The translations under genes and the position numbers were made by a program. This document shows positions 24,532 to 33,012 of a stretch of 64,000 nt of DNA, one piece after another. The notes below the pieces were generated by a model. That model did no database searches. It was not told where the DNA came from and saw only the letters and a program-made list of their open reading frames with translations. Each line of letters begins with the position of its first letter. The first letter of the stretch is position 1. This DNA comes from Renibacterium sp043789415 (GTDB lineage: Bacteria > Actinomycetota > Actinomycetes > Actinomycetales > Micrococcaceae): positions 2,065,787 through 2,129,786 of the forward strand of contig NZ_JBDLLW010000001.1 of NCBI RefSeq assembly GCF_043789415.1, written 5' to 3'.

Positions 24532-24801
24532 ATGCGGCTCAAGAGCGTCGAAACCTTACGCGCGCTCATGAATCAGGAGGCAGTGTCGATCGGCAGTCTC
24601 GCTGCCAGTTCGGGCTGCTCCAAAGGGTTCATCTCACATTTGCTGGCTGGTCGCCGTCGTTCCTGCACAGCAGCTTTGGCTGCCCGAATATCTTCCGCAC
24701 TCGGTGTTCCAGTAACCGTGCTTTTCGAAATTTCGAAACCGGTACCGGCGGACGCAGTGAGAATTCTTGGTCCTTATCGCAGGATCCAGCGGCGTGAATG
24801 A
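24532..24801 (+). CDS. Small Cro/C1-type helix-turn-helix protein
   Basis: An 89-residue protein that is almost entirely one helix-turn-helix: SIGSLAASSGCSKGFISHLLAGRRRSCTAALAARISSALGVPVTVLFE. AAGGGGG stands 6 nt before the ATG. It is divergent from the XRE/ImmA pair, mirroring the cI-cro layout of phage switches, but no other phage gene is present. It could be a Cro-like antagonist or the remnant of an element. It ends 73 nt before bpa. Confidence 0.82.
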   Translation: MRLKSVETLRALMNQEAVSIGSLAASSGCSKGFISHLLAGRRRSCTAALAARISSALGVPVTVLFEISKPVPADAVRILGPYRRIQRRE

Positions 24802-24874
24802 TGTGTGAATTGCTCGTTTCGTCTCAGTGCTAACTCTTGCTACTGAGGGCTAAGCGGCGTGAGAAGATAACACC

Positions 24875-25471
24875 ATGAGCGACGTTCACGATGAAAATTC
24901 AGAAACGGTGGCCGAAGGTTTCCTCGAGCAGCAGGAATCCGAACAACCGGAAGCAGCTCAGCGTGCCTCGCATCCGGCGCTGCTGGGTTTGGTCGAGGAA
25001 CCCGCAAAGGTGATGCGGATCGGAACCATGATCCGGCAGTTGCTCGAAGAGGTTAAGAGCGCACCCCTGGATGAAGCGGCCAGGACCCGGTTGGCCGAAA
25101 TTCACGAACGTTCCATCAAAGAACTCGAAGATGGTTTATCCCCCGATCTGATGCAGGAGTTGCATCGGATCACCTTGCCGTTCAGCGATGACGAGGTACC
25201 TTCTGAGGCGGAACTGCGGATAGCCCAAGCGCAGTTGGTGGGCTGGTTGGAAGGCCTGTTCCACGGAATCCAAACAGCCCTGGCGGCTCAGCAGTTGGCG
25301 AATCAGCAAAACGCGGCGCAAGCTCAGCTCCGGCAGCTTCCGCCGGGAACAATGATCGCTCCCGGGGTGATCATCGGGGAGAACGGCGAACCGCAGCGGG
25401 CTCCGGCAGTCAGCCCGACCAAGCCAGCTGCTCATGATGATGGAGTGCCCTCACCAGGTCAGTACCTCTAA
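24875..25471 (+). CDS. bpa: Bacterial proteasome activator Bpa (DUF2587)
   Basis: A 198-residue protein. The central part (about residues 38-150) is the four-helix DUF2587 domain: EEPAKVMRIGTMIRQLLEEVKSAPLDE, RLAEIHERSIKELEDGLSPDLM and EAELRIAQAQLVGWLEGLFHGIQTALA. The chain ends in GQYL, the C-terminal motif by which Bpa docks on and opens the 20S proteasome independently of ATP. N- and C-terminal tails are flexible. It acts in the cytoplasm as a dodecameric ring in mycobacteria. The next gene starts 6 nt downstream and is probably co-expressed. Confidence 0.92.
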   Translation: MSDVHDENSETVAEGFLEQQESEQPEAAQRASHPALLGLVEEPAKVMRIGTMIRQLLEEVKSAPLDEAARTRLAEIHERSIKELEDGLSPDLMQELHRITLPFSDDEVPSEAELRIAQAQLVGWLEGLFHGIQTALAAQQLANQQNAAQAQLRQLPPGTMIAPGVIIGENGEPQRAPAVSPTKPAAHDDGVPSPGQYL

Positions 25472-25477
25472 CCGCCG

Positions 25478-25930
25478 ATGGCGTTTTTCGGCAGGTTAGT
25501 GGCCGCTCGACGGGATGAGTCCGAACTCGGCAAGGGTCTCTGGCGGCGAGCCCATGATCGTTTCCGGCGCGGCCTGGACCGGTTCCATCAGATGCTCGAA
25601 GGGATCACCGATCAAGAACTCCGCCAGGATCTGATCCCGGTAGCCAATCAGCTCGCGGATCTCCTACCGGTGGTCCGTGAGATCTGTACCTCCGCTCAGC
25701 GGCTGTCACCCAGCGAGGGCTTAGACATCCCGCGAGGGTTGTTCACCGAGATTCACCGGGAATTGACCCGTGCTGGAACGGCTCTCGCCACCGCAGCTGA
25801 GGCAGTGGCGATGGTCAGGCTAATGGATCAGAATCCCTCGCCCGATGCGGTGATCCGCCGGGCCGGGCAAGTGAGCGAGCATATTGACTCAGCCAAGAAA
25901 CTGAGCCTCCTAACAGAATCGAACTGTTGA
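25478..25930 (+). CDS. Uncharacterised helical protein encoded with bpa
   Basis: I do not recognise a named family. The 150-residue product is predicted mostly helical, with a basic N-terminus (FGRLVAARRDESELGKGLWRRAHDRFRRGLDRF), two amphipathic stretches rich in Leu and Asp/Glu, and no signal peptide or membrane helix. The start is 6 nt after the bpa stop, implying a shared transcript and possibly a proteasome-related role. Its last nine codons lie inside the opposite-strand tRNA-Thr gene, so the tail LSLLTESNC is dictated by the tRNA 3' half; the native C-terminus may simply have lost its original stop. Confidence 0.7.
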   Translation: MAFFGRLVAARRDESELGKGLWRRAHDRFRRGLDRFHQMLEGITDQELRQDLIPVANQLADLLPVVREICTSAQRLSPSEGLDIPRGLFTEIHRELTRAGTALATAAEAVAMVRLMDQNPSPDAVIRRAGQVSEHIDSAKKLSLLTESNC

Positions 25931-25976
25931 CCTTTTCATTACGAGTGAAACGCTCTACCGACTGAGCTAAGGAGGC
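25904..25976 (-). tRNA. tRNA-Thr(CGT)
   Basis: The 73-nt gene folds into a full cloverleaf: acceptor GCCTCCT/AGGAGGC, D-arm GCTC/GAGC, anticodon stem TTTCA/TGAAA with loop CTCGTAA (anticodon CGT, reading ACG), a 5-nt variable loop, and T-arm AACAG-TTCGATT-CTGTT. The discriminator base is T, and CCA is not encoded. Confidence 0.95.
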
Positions 25977-26014
25977 CTGCGCACTTCAAAACCGCTGAGG
26001 TGACGCAAGAATCA

Positions 26015-26043
26015 ACTTTAGGGGACGAGGCGTGCTGGGTCAA
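26015..26043 (-). promoter_or_regulatory. Promoter of tRNA-Thr
   Basis: On the minus strand TTGACC (26043-26038) and TAAAGT (26020-26015) are separated by exactly 17 bp. The expected start near 26008 leaves about 30 nt of leader before the tRNA 5' end at 25976. Confidence 0.7.
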
Positions 26044-26171
26044 AACGTTTTGCCGCTGTTCACCCGGGTTTCGCCCAGCATTCAGCGCATAGCCCGCCGG
26101 CAAGCCCACGATGGAGAGTAAAGCACGGTGCGAGGCCTGGAAGCGCCTGCACTAGCAACGATGGGAGCGGC

Positions 26172-26918
26172 GTGAGCTTTGACAGCGTGACCTCAGCACT
26201 GGACAGGTCGAGGCCTCAGCCAAAACTGGCGGTATTGGACATGACCGGAACGACTGTTTCGGACAACGGCTTGGTGGAACGTGCTTTCGAATCCGCGGTG
26301 GCCCCGGAAGGGATTTTCCCGGGAAGCGAGCGGTATCGGAAGATGCTCTGCCACCTGCGAGACACCATGAGCATCTCCAAGATCGACGTCTTCAATCAGC
26401 TCTTCAAGGATGACGCCGGGCAGGCCGCCCGGGTCAATCGGGCCTTTGAAATCGGCTACGACGAAGCGATCGCCAGCGGTAATTTACTGCCGCTACCCGG
26501 CGCCGAAAGCACCATCGCCTATCTGCGCGAGTCTGGGGTGAAGGTCTGCCTGACCACCGGATTCGCTCGCCACACCCAGAACAGCATGCTGGAGTCCCTG
26601 GGCTGGATGGGCCTAGCCGATCTGAGTCTGTGCCCGGCCGATGCGGGCCGGGGCAGCCCTTATCCGGACATGATCCTGACCGCAGTCCTCGCTCTGGACC
26701 TGGACGACGTGCGGGAGACCGTGGTGATCGGTGACACCACCTCCGATATTCAGTCGGGCCGCCGAGCGGGTGCGTCTCTGGTGCTCGGCGTACTGACCGG
26801 CAGTCATCAGGGCCCAGCCTTGCGCGCCGCTGGCGCCCACGATGTGCTGGGCTCAATCGCCGAGGTGCCGGCCGTGCTCAGCGGTCTGAAAAATGCCGTG
26901 GTGTCCAGGATCGGTTGA
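26172..26918 (+). CDS. HAD superfamily phosphatase, phosphonatase-like
   Basis: The protein has 248 residues from GTG 26172, preceded by GGGAGCGG. The HAD core shows motif I LAVLDMTGTT with nucleophile D23; the usual second Asp is Thr, as in phosphonatase-type relatives. A helical cap follows (residues about 38-110), then motif II LTTGF, a motif III region SPYPD and motif IV VIGDTTSDIQSGRRAG. This matches the PhnX-like family annotated TIGR03351, whose members are mostly uncharacterised phosphatases. No phosphonate genes are nearby, so the substrate is open. It stands alone downstream of the tRNA-Thr promoter. Confidence 0.85.
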   Translation: MSFDSVTSALDRSRPQPKLAVLDMTGTTVSDNGLVERAFESAVAPEGIFPGSERYRKMLCHLRDTMSISKIDVFNQLFKDDAGQAARVNRAFEIGYDEAIASGNLLPLPGAESTIAYLRESGVKVCLTTGFARHTQNSMLESLGWMGLADLSLCPADAGRGSPYPDMILTAVLALDLDDVRETVVIGDTTSDIQSGRRAGASLVLGVLTGSHQGPALRAAGAHDVLGSIAEVPAVLSGLKNAVVSRIG

Positions 26919-26953
26919 ATCTCAGTGCTTCGGCCAGGCAGCGTTTCCCTGGT

Positions 26954-28510
26954 TCAGCACTTCAAGCCGTCTTGCGGTGTGGTTCCGTCGAGGTAATACG
27001 AATCGACGGCGCTCGTGATGCAGGCGTTGGAGCGGCCATAGGCGGTGTGCCCGTCGCCGTTCCAGGTCACCAGGACCCCAGAGCTCAACTGCTTGCTCAA
27101 AGCCTCGGCCCATTGATAGGGCGTTGCGGGGTCTCTCGTGGTACCGATCACCACAATGGGCCCGGTGCCCTGGGCCTTAATGGGGTGCGGGGTGAGCTTC
27201 GACTGATAGGGCCAGTCCTTGCAGCTGAGGCCGGAATAGCCGAAGTACTTGCCGAAGGTCGGAGAAGCTGCCTGCAGAGCTTTCGATTCAGCCCGCATCG
27301 CTGCCACATCGCTCGTCATCGGGTAGTCCAGGCAGTTGATGGCAGTGAAGGCGAAAGTGGAGTTTGAATTGTATTTACCCGAATTCGGGTCCCGGTCCGC
27401 AGCGTAATCGGCGAGCGACATCATCCCATTCGGATCCCCAGCCATAGCGTCGCTGAGTGCCTTCTTCAGCACATCCCAGAGATCGGTGGAGTACATCGCC
27501 AAGGAGAGTCCTGAGCTGAACCCAGCGCCGGTCAGCAGACGCCCATCTCGGGTCCGCTGCGGGGTCTTCTGATAGCTCTCATTGAGTTCCCTGATCTGCT
27601 GCACAGCTTCATCAGCGCTGCCCCGCACCGGGCAGTCGGCGGACTGCACGCAGTTCTCGGCCCAGGAGTGCAGGGCAGCTTCGAAGGCCTTGGCCTGACC
27701 CATGCCGATCCCCTCGACTCCCAGGGAGGGATCCATCGCCCCGTCCAGAACGAACTTTCCCACTCGCTGAGGGAACTGCTCCGCGTAGTAAGCGCCCAGC
27801 TTGGTGCCGTAGGAGAACCCCAGATAGTCGAGTTTCGTCTCCCGCAGAACAGCCCTGATGATGTCCATGTCCTTCGCCGAGGAAGCGGTGTCGATGAATC
27901 CCAGAACCGGTCCGGTGTTCTGCTTGCACTGCGCGATATCGGTTTTATTCTCCGCTTCGTAGCTGCTCAGACCGGCGTCGGTGTCAAGATCGTAGGTCTT
28001 CTGCCGCTCTTCATCGATCTCAGCGTCGCTGATGCACTTCACTGGTGCGGATCGCTGGACGCCCCTCGGATCAAAACCGACGATGTCGAAAGCTGATTTG
28101 AGCTTGTTGGAGAAGATCGTCGGGCTATTGACCACCATGTCGTATCCGGAGCTCCCGGGGCCTCCAGGGTTCACCACGATGGAGCCCGTTTTGCTGCCCT
28201 GTGCGGGAAGTCTGACGACGGCGAGTTCGATCGACTCGCTCCGCGGATTGCTGTAGTCCATCGGGACTTTCACCTTGGCGCATTGGAAAGAGCGCTCGCA
28301 CGATTCCCAGCTCACCTTCTGGGTGTAAAAACTCAACAGATCAGCTGGCACATCCTGGGTCACCGAAGGATCCGAGGTGCCCTGTTTGCCCTGCTCTGCG
28401 ACGTCGGGAAAGACCGGCACGCAGCCGGTGATGCCGAGCAAGCCGACCGAAACAAGGGCAAGCGATCCGAGACCGCGGCGGAACAACCGGGGCGGACGAG
28501 TGGTCTTCAT
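26954..28510 (-). CDS. Lipoprotein alpha/beta hydrolase, tripeptidyl-aminopeptidase-like
   Basis: A 518-residue exported lipoprotein: basic start, hydrophobic core and lipobox LGITGC with the lipidated Cys at C30. The body matches TAP-like hydrolases: oxyanion loop NPGGPGSSG at about 114-122, GFDPRGVQRS, nucleophile S233 in GFSYGTKLG, an acid in GTTRDPATPYQWA and His in GDGHTAYG. The C-terminal Abhydrolase_4 domain ends with a Cys pair (NACI...LKC). It would trim N-terminal tripeptides or related groups on the outer face of the membrane. It is the second TAP-like protein of the window; the other is wall-anchored (11183-13852). Confidence 0.9.
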   Translation of the reverse strand: MKTTRPPRLFRRGLGSLALVSVGLLGITGCVPVFPDVAEQGKQGTSDPSVTQDVPADLLSFYTQKVSWESCERSFQCAKVKVPMDYSNPRSESIELAVVRLPAQGSKTGSIVVNPGGPGSSGYDMVVNSPTIFSNKLKSAFDIVGFDPRGVQRSAPVKCISDAEIDEERQKTYDLDTDAGLSSYEAENKTDIAQCKQNTGPVLGFIDTASSAKDMDIIRAVLRETKLDYLGFSYGTKLGAYYAEQFPQRVGKFVLDGAMDPSLGVEGIGMGQAKAFEAALHSWAENCVQSADCPVRGSADEAVQQIRELNESYQKTPQRTRDGRLLTGAGFSSGLSLAMYSTDLWDVLKKALSDAMAGDPNGMMSLADYAADRDPNSGKYNSNSTFAFTAINCLDYPMTSDVAAMRAESKALQAASPTFGKYFGYSGLSCKDWPYQSKLTPHPIKAQGTGPIVVIGTTRDPATPYQWAEALSKQLSSGVLVTWNGDGHTAYGRSNACITSAVDSYYLDGTTPQDGLKC

Positions 28511-28637
28511 GTGGGCTCCTGCGTCATTGGGGTACCCCTTAAACTTATCCTGTCCCGCTGGCGCTGCCCGCTGTGCAGTGGCTGTCAGCTTTCGCAGCCG
28601 GGTGCCCGGACGGAAGGCCTCAGCGTGAATCTCCCGC

Positions 28638-29792
28638 TCAGAGCAGACTTACCGTCATGGCCTCGAGGGCCAGCAGCGGCGCGACATTGGTACTCACGAT
28701 CCGCCGCCGTACTTCGTTGATGGTCTCGATCTTGTTCAGCGTCTGCTCGGATCGCCCCTGAGCGGCGAAGGAAGCCAGGTCCTCGCGCAAGCCGGCATTG
28801 ACGAGTTCCTCGTCCTTGGCCTGGTTGTCGGAGAGCTGAATGAGCAGCACATCACGGTAGAACGAAATGAGATCGGTGAGCGCCCTATCCAGCGTGTCGG
28901 TGATAGAACGCTTGGAACGTCGTTTCTGGTCTTCTTCGAGCTGCCGAATCTGGGCCCGCATAGAGGGCGGCAGGGTGCCGCTTTCCGGTGCGCCGAGGGA
29001 ACGAAGCAGCTGCCCTTTCTCCGCTTGATCCCGTTCCTCATTTGAAGAACTTGCTTCCGCCGTCGCGAGCTCCATCAGCGAGGCGGCGGCCTGAGCGGCC
29101 GCGGAGACTCCGCGAAGGCCGAGCGGCAGCCGGACAATCGCGGTCCGTCGGTTCCGGGCCTCTTCGTCTCTGGCTAGCCTGCGCGCAATACCTACGTGGC
29201 TCTGGGCTGCTCTGGCGGCGGCCAAGGCGAGCTGAGGTTCAATGCCATCCCGCCGGATCAGTAGTTCGGCGACGTCCTGAACCGGCGGGATGCGCAGGGT
29301 GACCATTCGGCAGCGTGAGCGAATGGTCACCAAAACATCGGCCGGGCTCGGCGCGCAGAGAATCCAGATAGTGCGGGGCGGTGGCTCTTCAATGGCTTTG
29401 AGCAAGACATTGGTGGTTCTTTCTACCATCCGGTCGGCGTCACCGATAATGATGATTCGCCAGCGGGCCGAAGCGGGGCGATCCTGAGCCTTGGTGACGA
29501 GCTCTCTCGCCTCTTCAATGCTGATCGTGGTTTTCTCAGTCTCCAGGAATGTGACATCCAAGTGGGTGCCTGCCAGCACCGTGTGGCAGGCGTGGCACTG
29601 ACCGCAGCCTCGGTCCTGAGCTTCCACTTGTTCGCAGATCAATGCGGCGGCAAAAGCTTTTGCCGCATTGGATCGCCCGGAACCGGGAGGGCCGGTGAGC
29701 AGCCAGGCATGGGTGGGGGTAGCTTCCAATGAAGCTTTGCGAAGCTGCGCAACCACGGGTTCTTGGCCCTGCAGTTCATCCCAGACGCTCAC
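28638..29792 (-). CDS. holB: DNA polymerase III subunit delta'
   Basis: A 384-residue clamp-loader subunit. The AAA+ module starts at residue 1, and the P-loop reads GPPGSGRS, with Arg in place of the catalytic Lys, consistent with delta' being a non-hydrolysing subunit. The four-cysteine zinc module CGQCHACHTV (plus an earlier Cys) follows near residues 52-70. Later come IIIIGDADRMVERTTNVLLKAIEEPP and the arginine finger region IRSRCRMVTL. It overlaps the tmk stop by 4 nt, the usual tmk-holB order. Confidence 0.93.
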   Translation of the reverse strand: MSVWDELQGQEPVVAQLRKASLEATPTHAWLLTGPPGSGRSNAAKAFAAALICEQVEAQDRGCGQCHACHTVLAGTHLDVTFLETEKTTISIEEARELVTKAQDRPASARWRIIIIGDADRMVERTTNVLLKAIEEPPPRTIWILCAPSPADVLVTIRSRCRMVTLRIPPVQDVAELLIRRDGIEPQLALAAARAAQSHVGIARRLARDEEARNRRTAIVRLPLGLRGVSAAAQAAASLMELATAEASSSNEERDQAEKGQLLRSLGAPESGTLPPSMRAQIRQLEEDQKRRSKRSITDTLDRALTDLISFYRDVLLIQLSDNQAKDEELVNAGLREDLASFAAQGRSEQTLNKIETINEVRRRIVSTNVAPLLALEAMTVSLL

Positions 29793-30439
29793 AGCAGCTC
29801 CTGGATCTGTTTGAGGATGGCTTGCTGGAGTTCCGCAATGGGTAACCGGGCGTTGAGCACCAGATAGTGCTCCGGGTTGGATTCGGCCAAGCTCAGAAAA
29901 GCCTGCCGGATCCGATGATGGAAATCAGTCGGTTCGGACTCCAGCCGATCAGCTAGCTCTGCGGCACGGCGTTCCCGCGCCTCATCCGGAGCGACATCGA
30001 GTAGCACGGTGATCGTGGGCAACAATCCAACGGTCGCCCATCCATTGAGCTCGCGGATCTGCTCCACACCGAGTTCGCGCCCGGCACCCTGGTAGGCCAC
30101 AGAAGAATCGATATAGCGATCGGTAATGACGATTTTCCCCGCTTCCAGTGCGGGCCTGATCAGTTGCTCGGCATGAGCTGCCCTGGCCGCGGCGAAAATA
30201 AGCGCCTCGGTGCGTGCGTCGATTTCTCCCTGACCGTGCTCCAGCACAATACTGCGGAGCTTCTCGCCCACCTCGGTGCCGCCGGGCTCTCTGGTTCGTA
30301 CGACGTCGTAACCCGCTGATCGCAGGGCTTCGGCGAGCAGTGCGGCCTGCGTCGATTTCCCCGCGCCGTCGCCGCCCTCCAGGGCGATGAAGAGGCCAGC
30401 CGGCAAAGCTGCTGCGGGCGGAGGGGCAATTGTGTTCAC
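29789..30439 (-). CDS. tmk: Thymidylate kinase
   Basis: A 216-residue dTMP kinase, which phosphorylates dTMP to dTDP. The P-loop is EGGDGAGKSTQ at residues 21-31, the DRY-type motif is TDRYIDSSVAYQGAGRELG, and TREPGGTEVGEKLR lies between them. The length fits bacterial TMPKs. The gene is the first of a two-gene unit with holB and is divergent from the PLP enzyme gene. Confidence 0.95.
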   Translation of the reverse strand: MNTIAPPPAAALPAGLFIALEGGDGAGKSTQAALLAEALRSAGYDVVRTREPGGTEVGEKLRSIVLEHGQGEIDARTEALIFAAARAAHAEQLIRPALEAGKIVITDRYIDSSVAYQGAGRELGVEQIRELNGWATVGLLPTITVLLDVAPDEARERRAAELADRLESEPTDFHHRIRQAFLSLAESNPEHYLVLNARLPIAELQQAILKQIQELL

Positions 30440-30542
30440 CGCTCAAGCCTATCGAGCTTCACCGACATTTCGCTCCTCCACCGACAGCGTCATCTTGCTG
30501 CCCAGCCTCGGCTTAGCCGTGGGCTGCTCCTAGACTGAGGTG

Positions 30543-31697
30543 ATGGAACCCGCTGAGTTCAGCTATGCCCCGGATACCACTGTGGTGAGCGCGGGGCGAC
30601 CCGCACGAGAGCACGATGCAGCGGTCAATCCGCCCATCGTGCTCTCCTCGACCTATCACGGTAGCGGGCCCGTGGTCGATGGGGATCGTGCCTATGGCAG
30701 GTATTCGAATCTGAGCTGGGAACCCTTCGAACAGGCGCTCGCCGAGTTGGAGCGGGCTGCGCTGCCGGGTTTGCTGTTCTCCTCCGGGCTGGCGGCGGCC
30801 TCCGCGGCGATGGAATTGATTCCGCCGGGTGGGGTGCTGGTGATTCCACGGCACGCCTATCAAGGCGCGCTCGTGATGGCCCGGGAGCTCTCTGCCAAGG
30901 GTCTGTTTGACGTTCGGGAAGTTGATATCGCCGAAACGGATCAGGTACTCGCCGCGCTCGAAGGAGTGAGCGTGCTCTGGCTGGAGAGCCCTACCAACCC
31001 GATGCTTGAGATCGCCGACCTGCCGGTGCTCATCGAGGCAGCCAGACGGGCGAACCCCGAAGTGATCCTGGTGATGGACAATACCTTTGCCACCCCGCTG
31101 GTGCAGCGTCCCCTGGAGTTCGGCGTCGACATCGTGCTGCATTCGGTGACCAAGTACCTGGCCGGTCACTCCGACGTCGTACTCGGTGCGCTGGTGACCT
31201 CGGAACCCCGGCTTCGCGAGCGGTTGTTGCATCACCGCTCCATCCATGGCGCTATCGCTGGCCCCTTCGAAGCCTGGCTGGCCTTGCGCGGCTTGCGTAC
31301 TCTGGCTCTGCGGATTGAGCGCTCGCAAGCCACAGCGCTGCTGCTGGCAGAGCGACTACGTACGCACCCGGCCGTTGCCCGAGTGCGTTACCCGGGCTTG
31401 TCGGTGGACCCGGGGCACGCCAGGGCGAAAGCACAGATGAACGGCTTCGGCTCGGTGATCTGCGTGGAAGTCCTCGGCGGGCAGCCCAGCGCTGACTCCG
31501 TAGTAGCGGCTTTGCGGTTGTGGACTCCGGCGACCTCGCTGGGTGGAGTGGAATCCTTGATCGAACGACGACGGCGTCATCTCAATGAGCCGCACACGGT
31601 TCCGGAGAATCTGTTGCGGCTCAGCGTGGGGATTGAGAATCCGGAAGACTTGTGGGAAGACCTGTCGCAGGCGCTGAATCTTGCAAGGACCCGATAG
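30543..31697 (+). CDS. Cys/Met metabolism PLP-dependent enzyme (cystathionine gamma-synthase/lyase type)
   Basis: A 384-residue fold-type I PLP enzyme. The PLP lysine is K204 in SVTKYLAGHSDVVLGA. Upstream are YGRYSNLSWEPFEQALAELE, SSGLAAASAAM (phosphate-binding turn) and DNTFATP. The closing block RLSVGIENPEDLWEDL is typical. Family members make or cleave cystathionine or act as methionine gamma-lyase, and the residues visible here do not decide between them. ATG 30543 or the adjoining GTG 30540 may start translation. The DUF2516 gene follows after 9 nt. Confidence 0.88.
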   Translation: MEPAEFSYAPDTTVVSAGRPAREHDAAVNPPIVLSSTYHGSGPVVDGDRAYGRYSNLSWEPFEQALAELERAALPGLLFSSGLAAASAAMELIPPGGVLVIPRHAYQGALVMARELSAKGLFDVREVDIAETDQVLAALEGVSVLWLESPTNPMLEIADLPVLIEAARRANPEVILVMDNTFATPLVQRPLEFGVDIVLHSVTKYLAGHSDVVLGALVTSEPRLRERLLHHRSIHGAIAGPFEAWLALRGLRTLALRIERSQATALLLAERLRTHPAVARVRYPGLSVDPGHARAKAQMNGFGSVICVEVLGGQPSADSVVAALRLWTPATSLGGVESLIERRRRHLNEPHTVPENLLRLSVGIENPEDLWEDLSQALNLARTR

Positions 31698-31706
31698 GCT
31701 AAAGAC

Positions 31707-32039
31707 GTGATTGCCGGATTACTCAATTATTGGATCATGCTAGCGGCCGGGCTGCTGGCACTCGGAATACAGCTCTGGGCGCTGGTCGATTGCCTGATCG
31801 CCAAGCCCAGTGAATTCGAGCGCGCCGATAAGAGGAATAAAGGATTCTGGTCCGGCATCACGGCCGTCTCCGCTCTGGTCGGCGCCTTGTATCTCTTCGG
31901 CCCCGGTCTCGGTTTCTTCTTGATCCTCAATCTGATCGCTTGCGTTGCCGCAGGTGTTTATCTGGCCGACGTCCGCCCGGCGCTGCGAGATGTGCGGCGC
32001 GGCGGCAATCGTCCGATGGGGCCTTACGGGCCCTGGTGA
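31707..32039 (+). CDS. DUF2516 family membrane protein
   Basis: A 110-residue protein from GTG 31707 with three hydrophobic helices (about residues 6-28, 50-66 and 68-88) and a basic, Gly/Pro-rich tail. It matches the actinobacterial DUF2516 family of unknown function; the loop with CLIAKPSEFERADKRNKGFW is the most conserved-looking part. It is downstream of the PLP enzyme and probably co-transcribed. Confidence 0.8.
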   Translation: MIAGLLNYWIMLAAGLLALGIQLWALVDCLIAKPSEFERADKRNKGFWSGITAVSALVGALYLFGPGLGFFLILNLIACVAAGVYLADVRPALRDVRRGGNRPMGPYGPW

Positions 32040-32041
32040 GG

Positions 32042-32071
32042 TCGGCTCGGCTGTCAGTTCGGCTCGGCTGT
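32042..32071. repeat. 13-bp tandem duplication TCGGCTCGGCTGT
   Basis: Two identical 13-mers start at 32042 and 32059 (17-bp period), just after the DUF2516 stop. It is likely a small slippage or duplication event in intergenic DNA. Confidence 0.6.
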
Positions 32072-32083
32072 GAGGTTACCGAT

Positions 32084-32899
32084 TCACTGAGGCGCCACGG
32101 CTCGCCAGGCTATCGTCAGTTCGCCTAGACGCCAGCGCTCTGGGCCGTCTAGAACGGGCCAGCCCGCATCTTTCAAGCCCCGGCAACTCGCTTGCCAGCG
32201 CTGCCGGTTCCCGAAAGGCGCCAAAGCCGAGTTCTGCAACCAGTGCTGATCGAGCGCTCGCAGGAAGTCGTAGATCCTCTCACCCGGCAGATTCCGGTGG
32301 ATCAGCGCCTTGGGCAGGCGTTCGGCAACCTCGGAAGGCAGTTCGAAGCTCCCGAAGCGCTGAGCCACGGTGAGTGAGACCGGACCGGCTTTCTGCAGGG
32401 CGATCCAGCTCGCCCGCCGACCGATCTCATCACAGGTGCCATCGACGAAGAGGCCATCGGGAGCGAGCCGCTCGCAGACCGTGGCCCAGATCCCGGCCAC
32501 ATCCGCCTCCTCGTACTGCCGCAGTACGTTGAAGGCACGTACGATCAAGGGCCTTTGCGGGGTGGGAATTTCGAAACCACCCAAGATGAAGGACAACTGC
32601 TCAGTGGCGACTTCCTGTGCCAGCAGCACCCGCTCCGGTTCTATCTCGATTCCGGTGACGCGCAGCTCCGGGTTGATCTCGATCAGTCGCTCGAAGAGCT
32701 CGACGGCGGTGGCGGGGCTCGCGCCGTACCCCAGATCGACCACCAATGGCTCCCGGCTCGCCTTGAGACGACGGCTCTGAGTTCCCGCTAACCAGCGGTC
32801 GATCCTTCGCAATCTATTGGGGTTCGTGGTGCCCCGGGTGATATTTCCGATGGGTTTGGCGGAGTTCATCGACTGGATTTTCTGGGCTCGCTGCACCAC
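32084..32899 (-). CDS. Class I SAM-dependent methyltransferase-like protein
   Basis: A 271-residue protein. After a 40-residue basic N-terminus (NRLRRIDRWLAG) comes motif I LVVDLGYGASPATAVELFERL, then an acidic ribose-binding residue in VTGIEIEPERV, which suggests a SAM-binding Rossmann fold. The target cannot be predicted. GTG 32899 has an AGG 5 nt upstream and is accepted; an internal ATG at 32869 is the alternative. The gene is single, divergent from gpmA. Confidence 0.75.
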   Translation of the reverse strand: MVQRAQKIQSMNSAKPIGNITRGTTNPNRLRRIDRWLAGTQSRRLKASREPLVVDLGYGASPATAVELFERLIEINPELRVTGIEIEPERVLLAQEVATEQLSFILGGFEIPTPQRPLIVRAFNVLRQYEEADVAGIWATVCERLAPDGLFVDGTCDEIGRRASWIALQKAGPVSLTVAQRFGSFELPSEVAERLPKALIHRNLPGERIYDFLRALDQHWLQNSALAPFGNRQRWQASCRGLKDAGWPVLDGPERWRLGELTIAWRAVAPQ

Positions 32900-33012
32900 A
32901 CCTCAAATTTACCTCGTCACCGGCTGATCGGGCCCCTCGGACGGGGCCCACATCCCGCGGGCCCCGAAACGAGGGACGAGTTTTGCGAAGGGATGGGGAT
33001 AGGCTTGGGAAC

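Noticed and set aside
23293..26000. Integrated prophage with tRNA-Thr as attachment site
   Set aside because: No integrase, structural genes or repeat of the tRNA 3' end were seen, and bpa lies between the switch genes and the tRNA.
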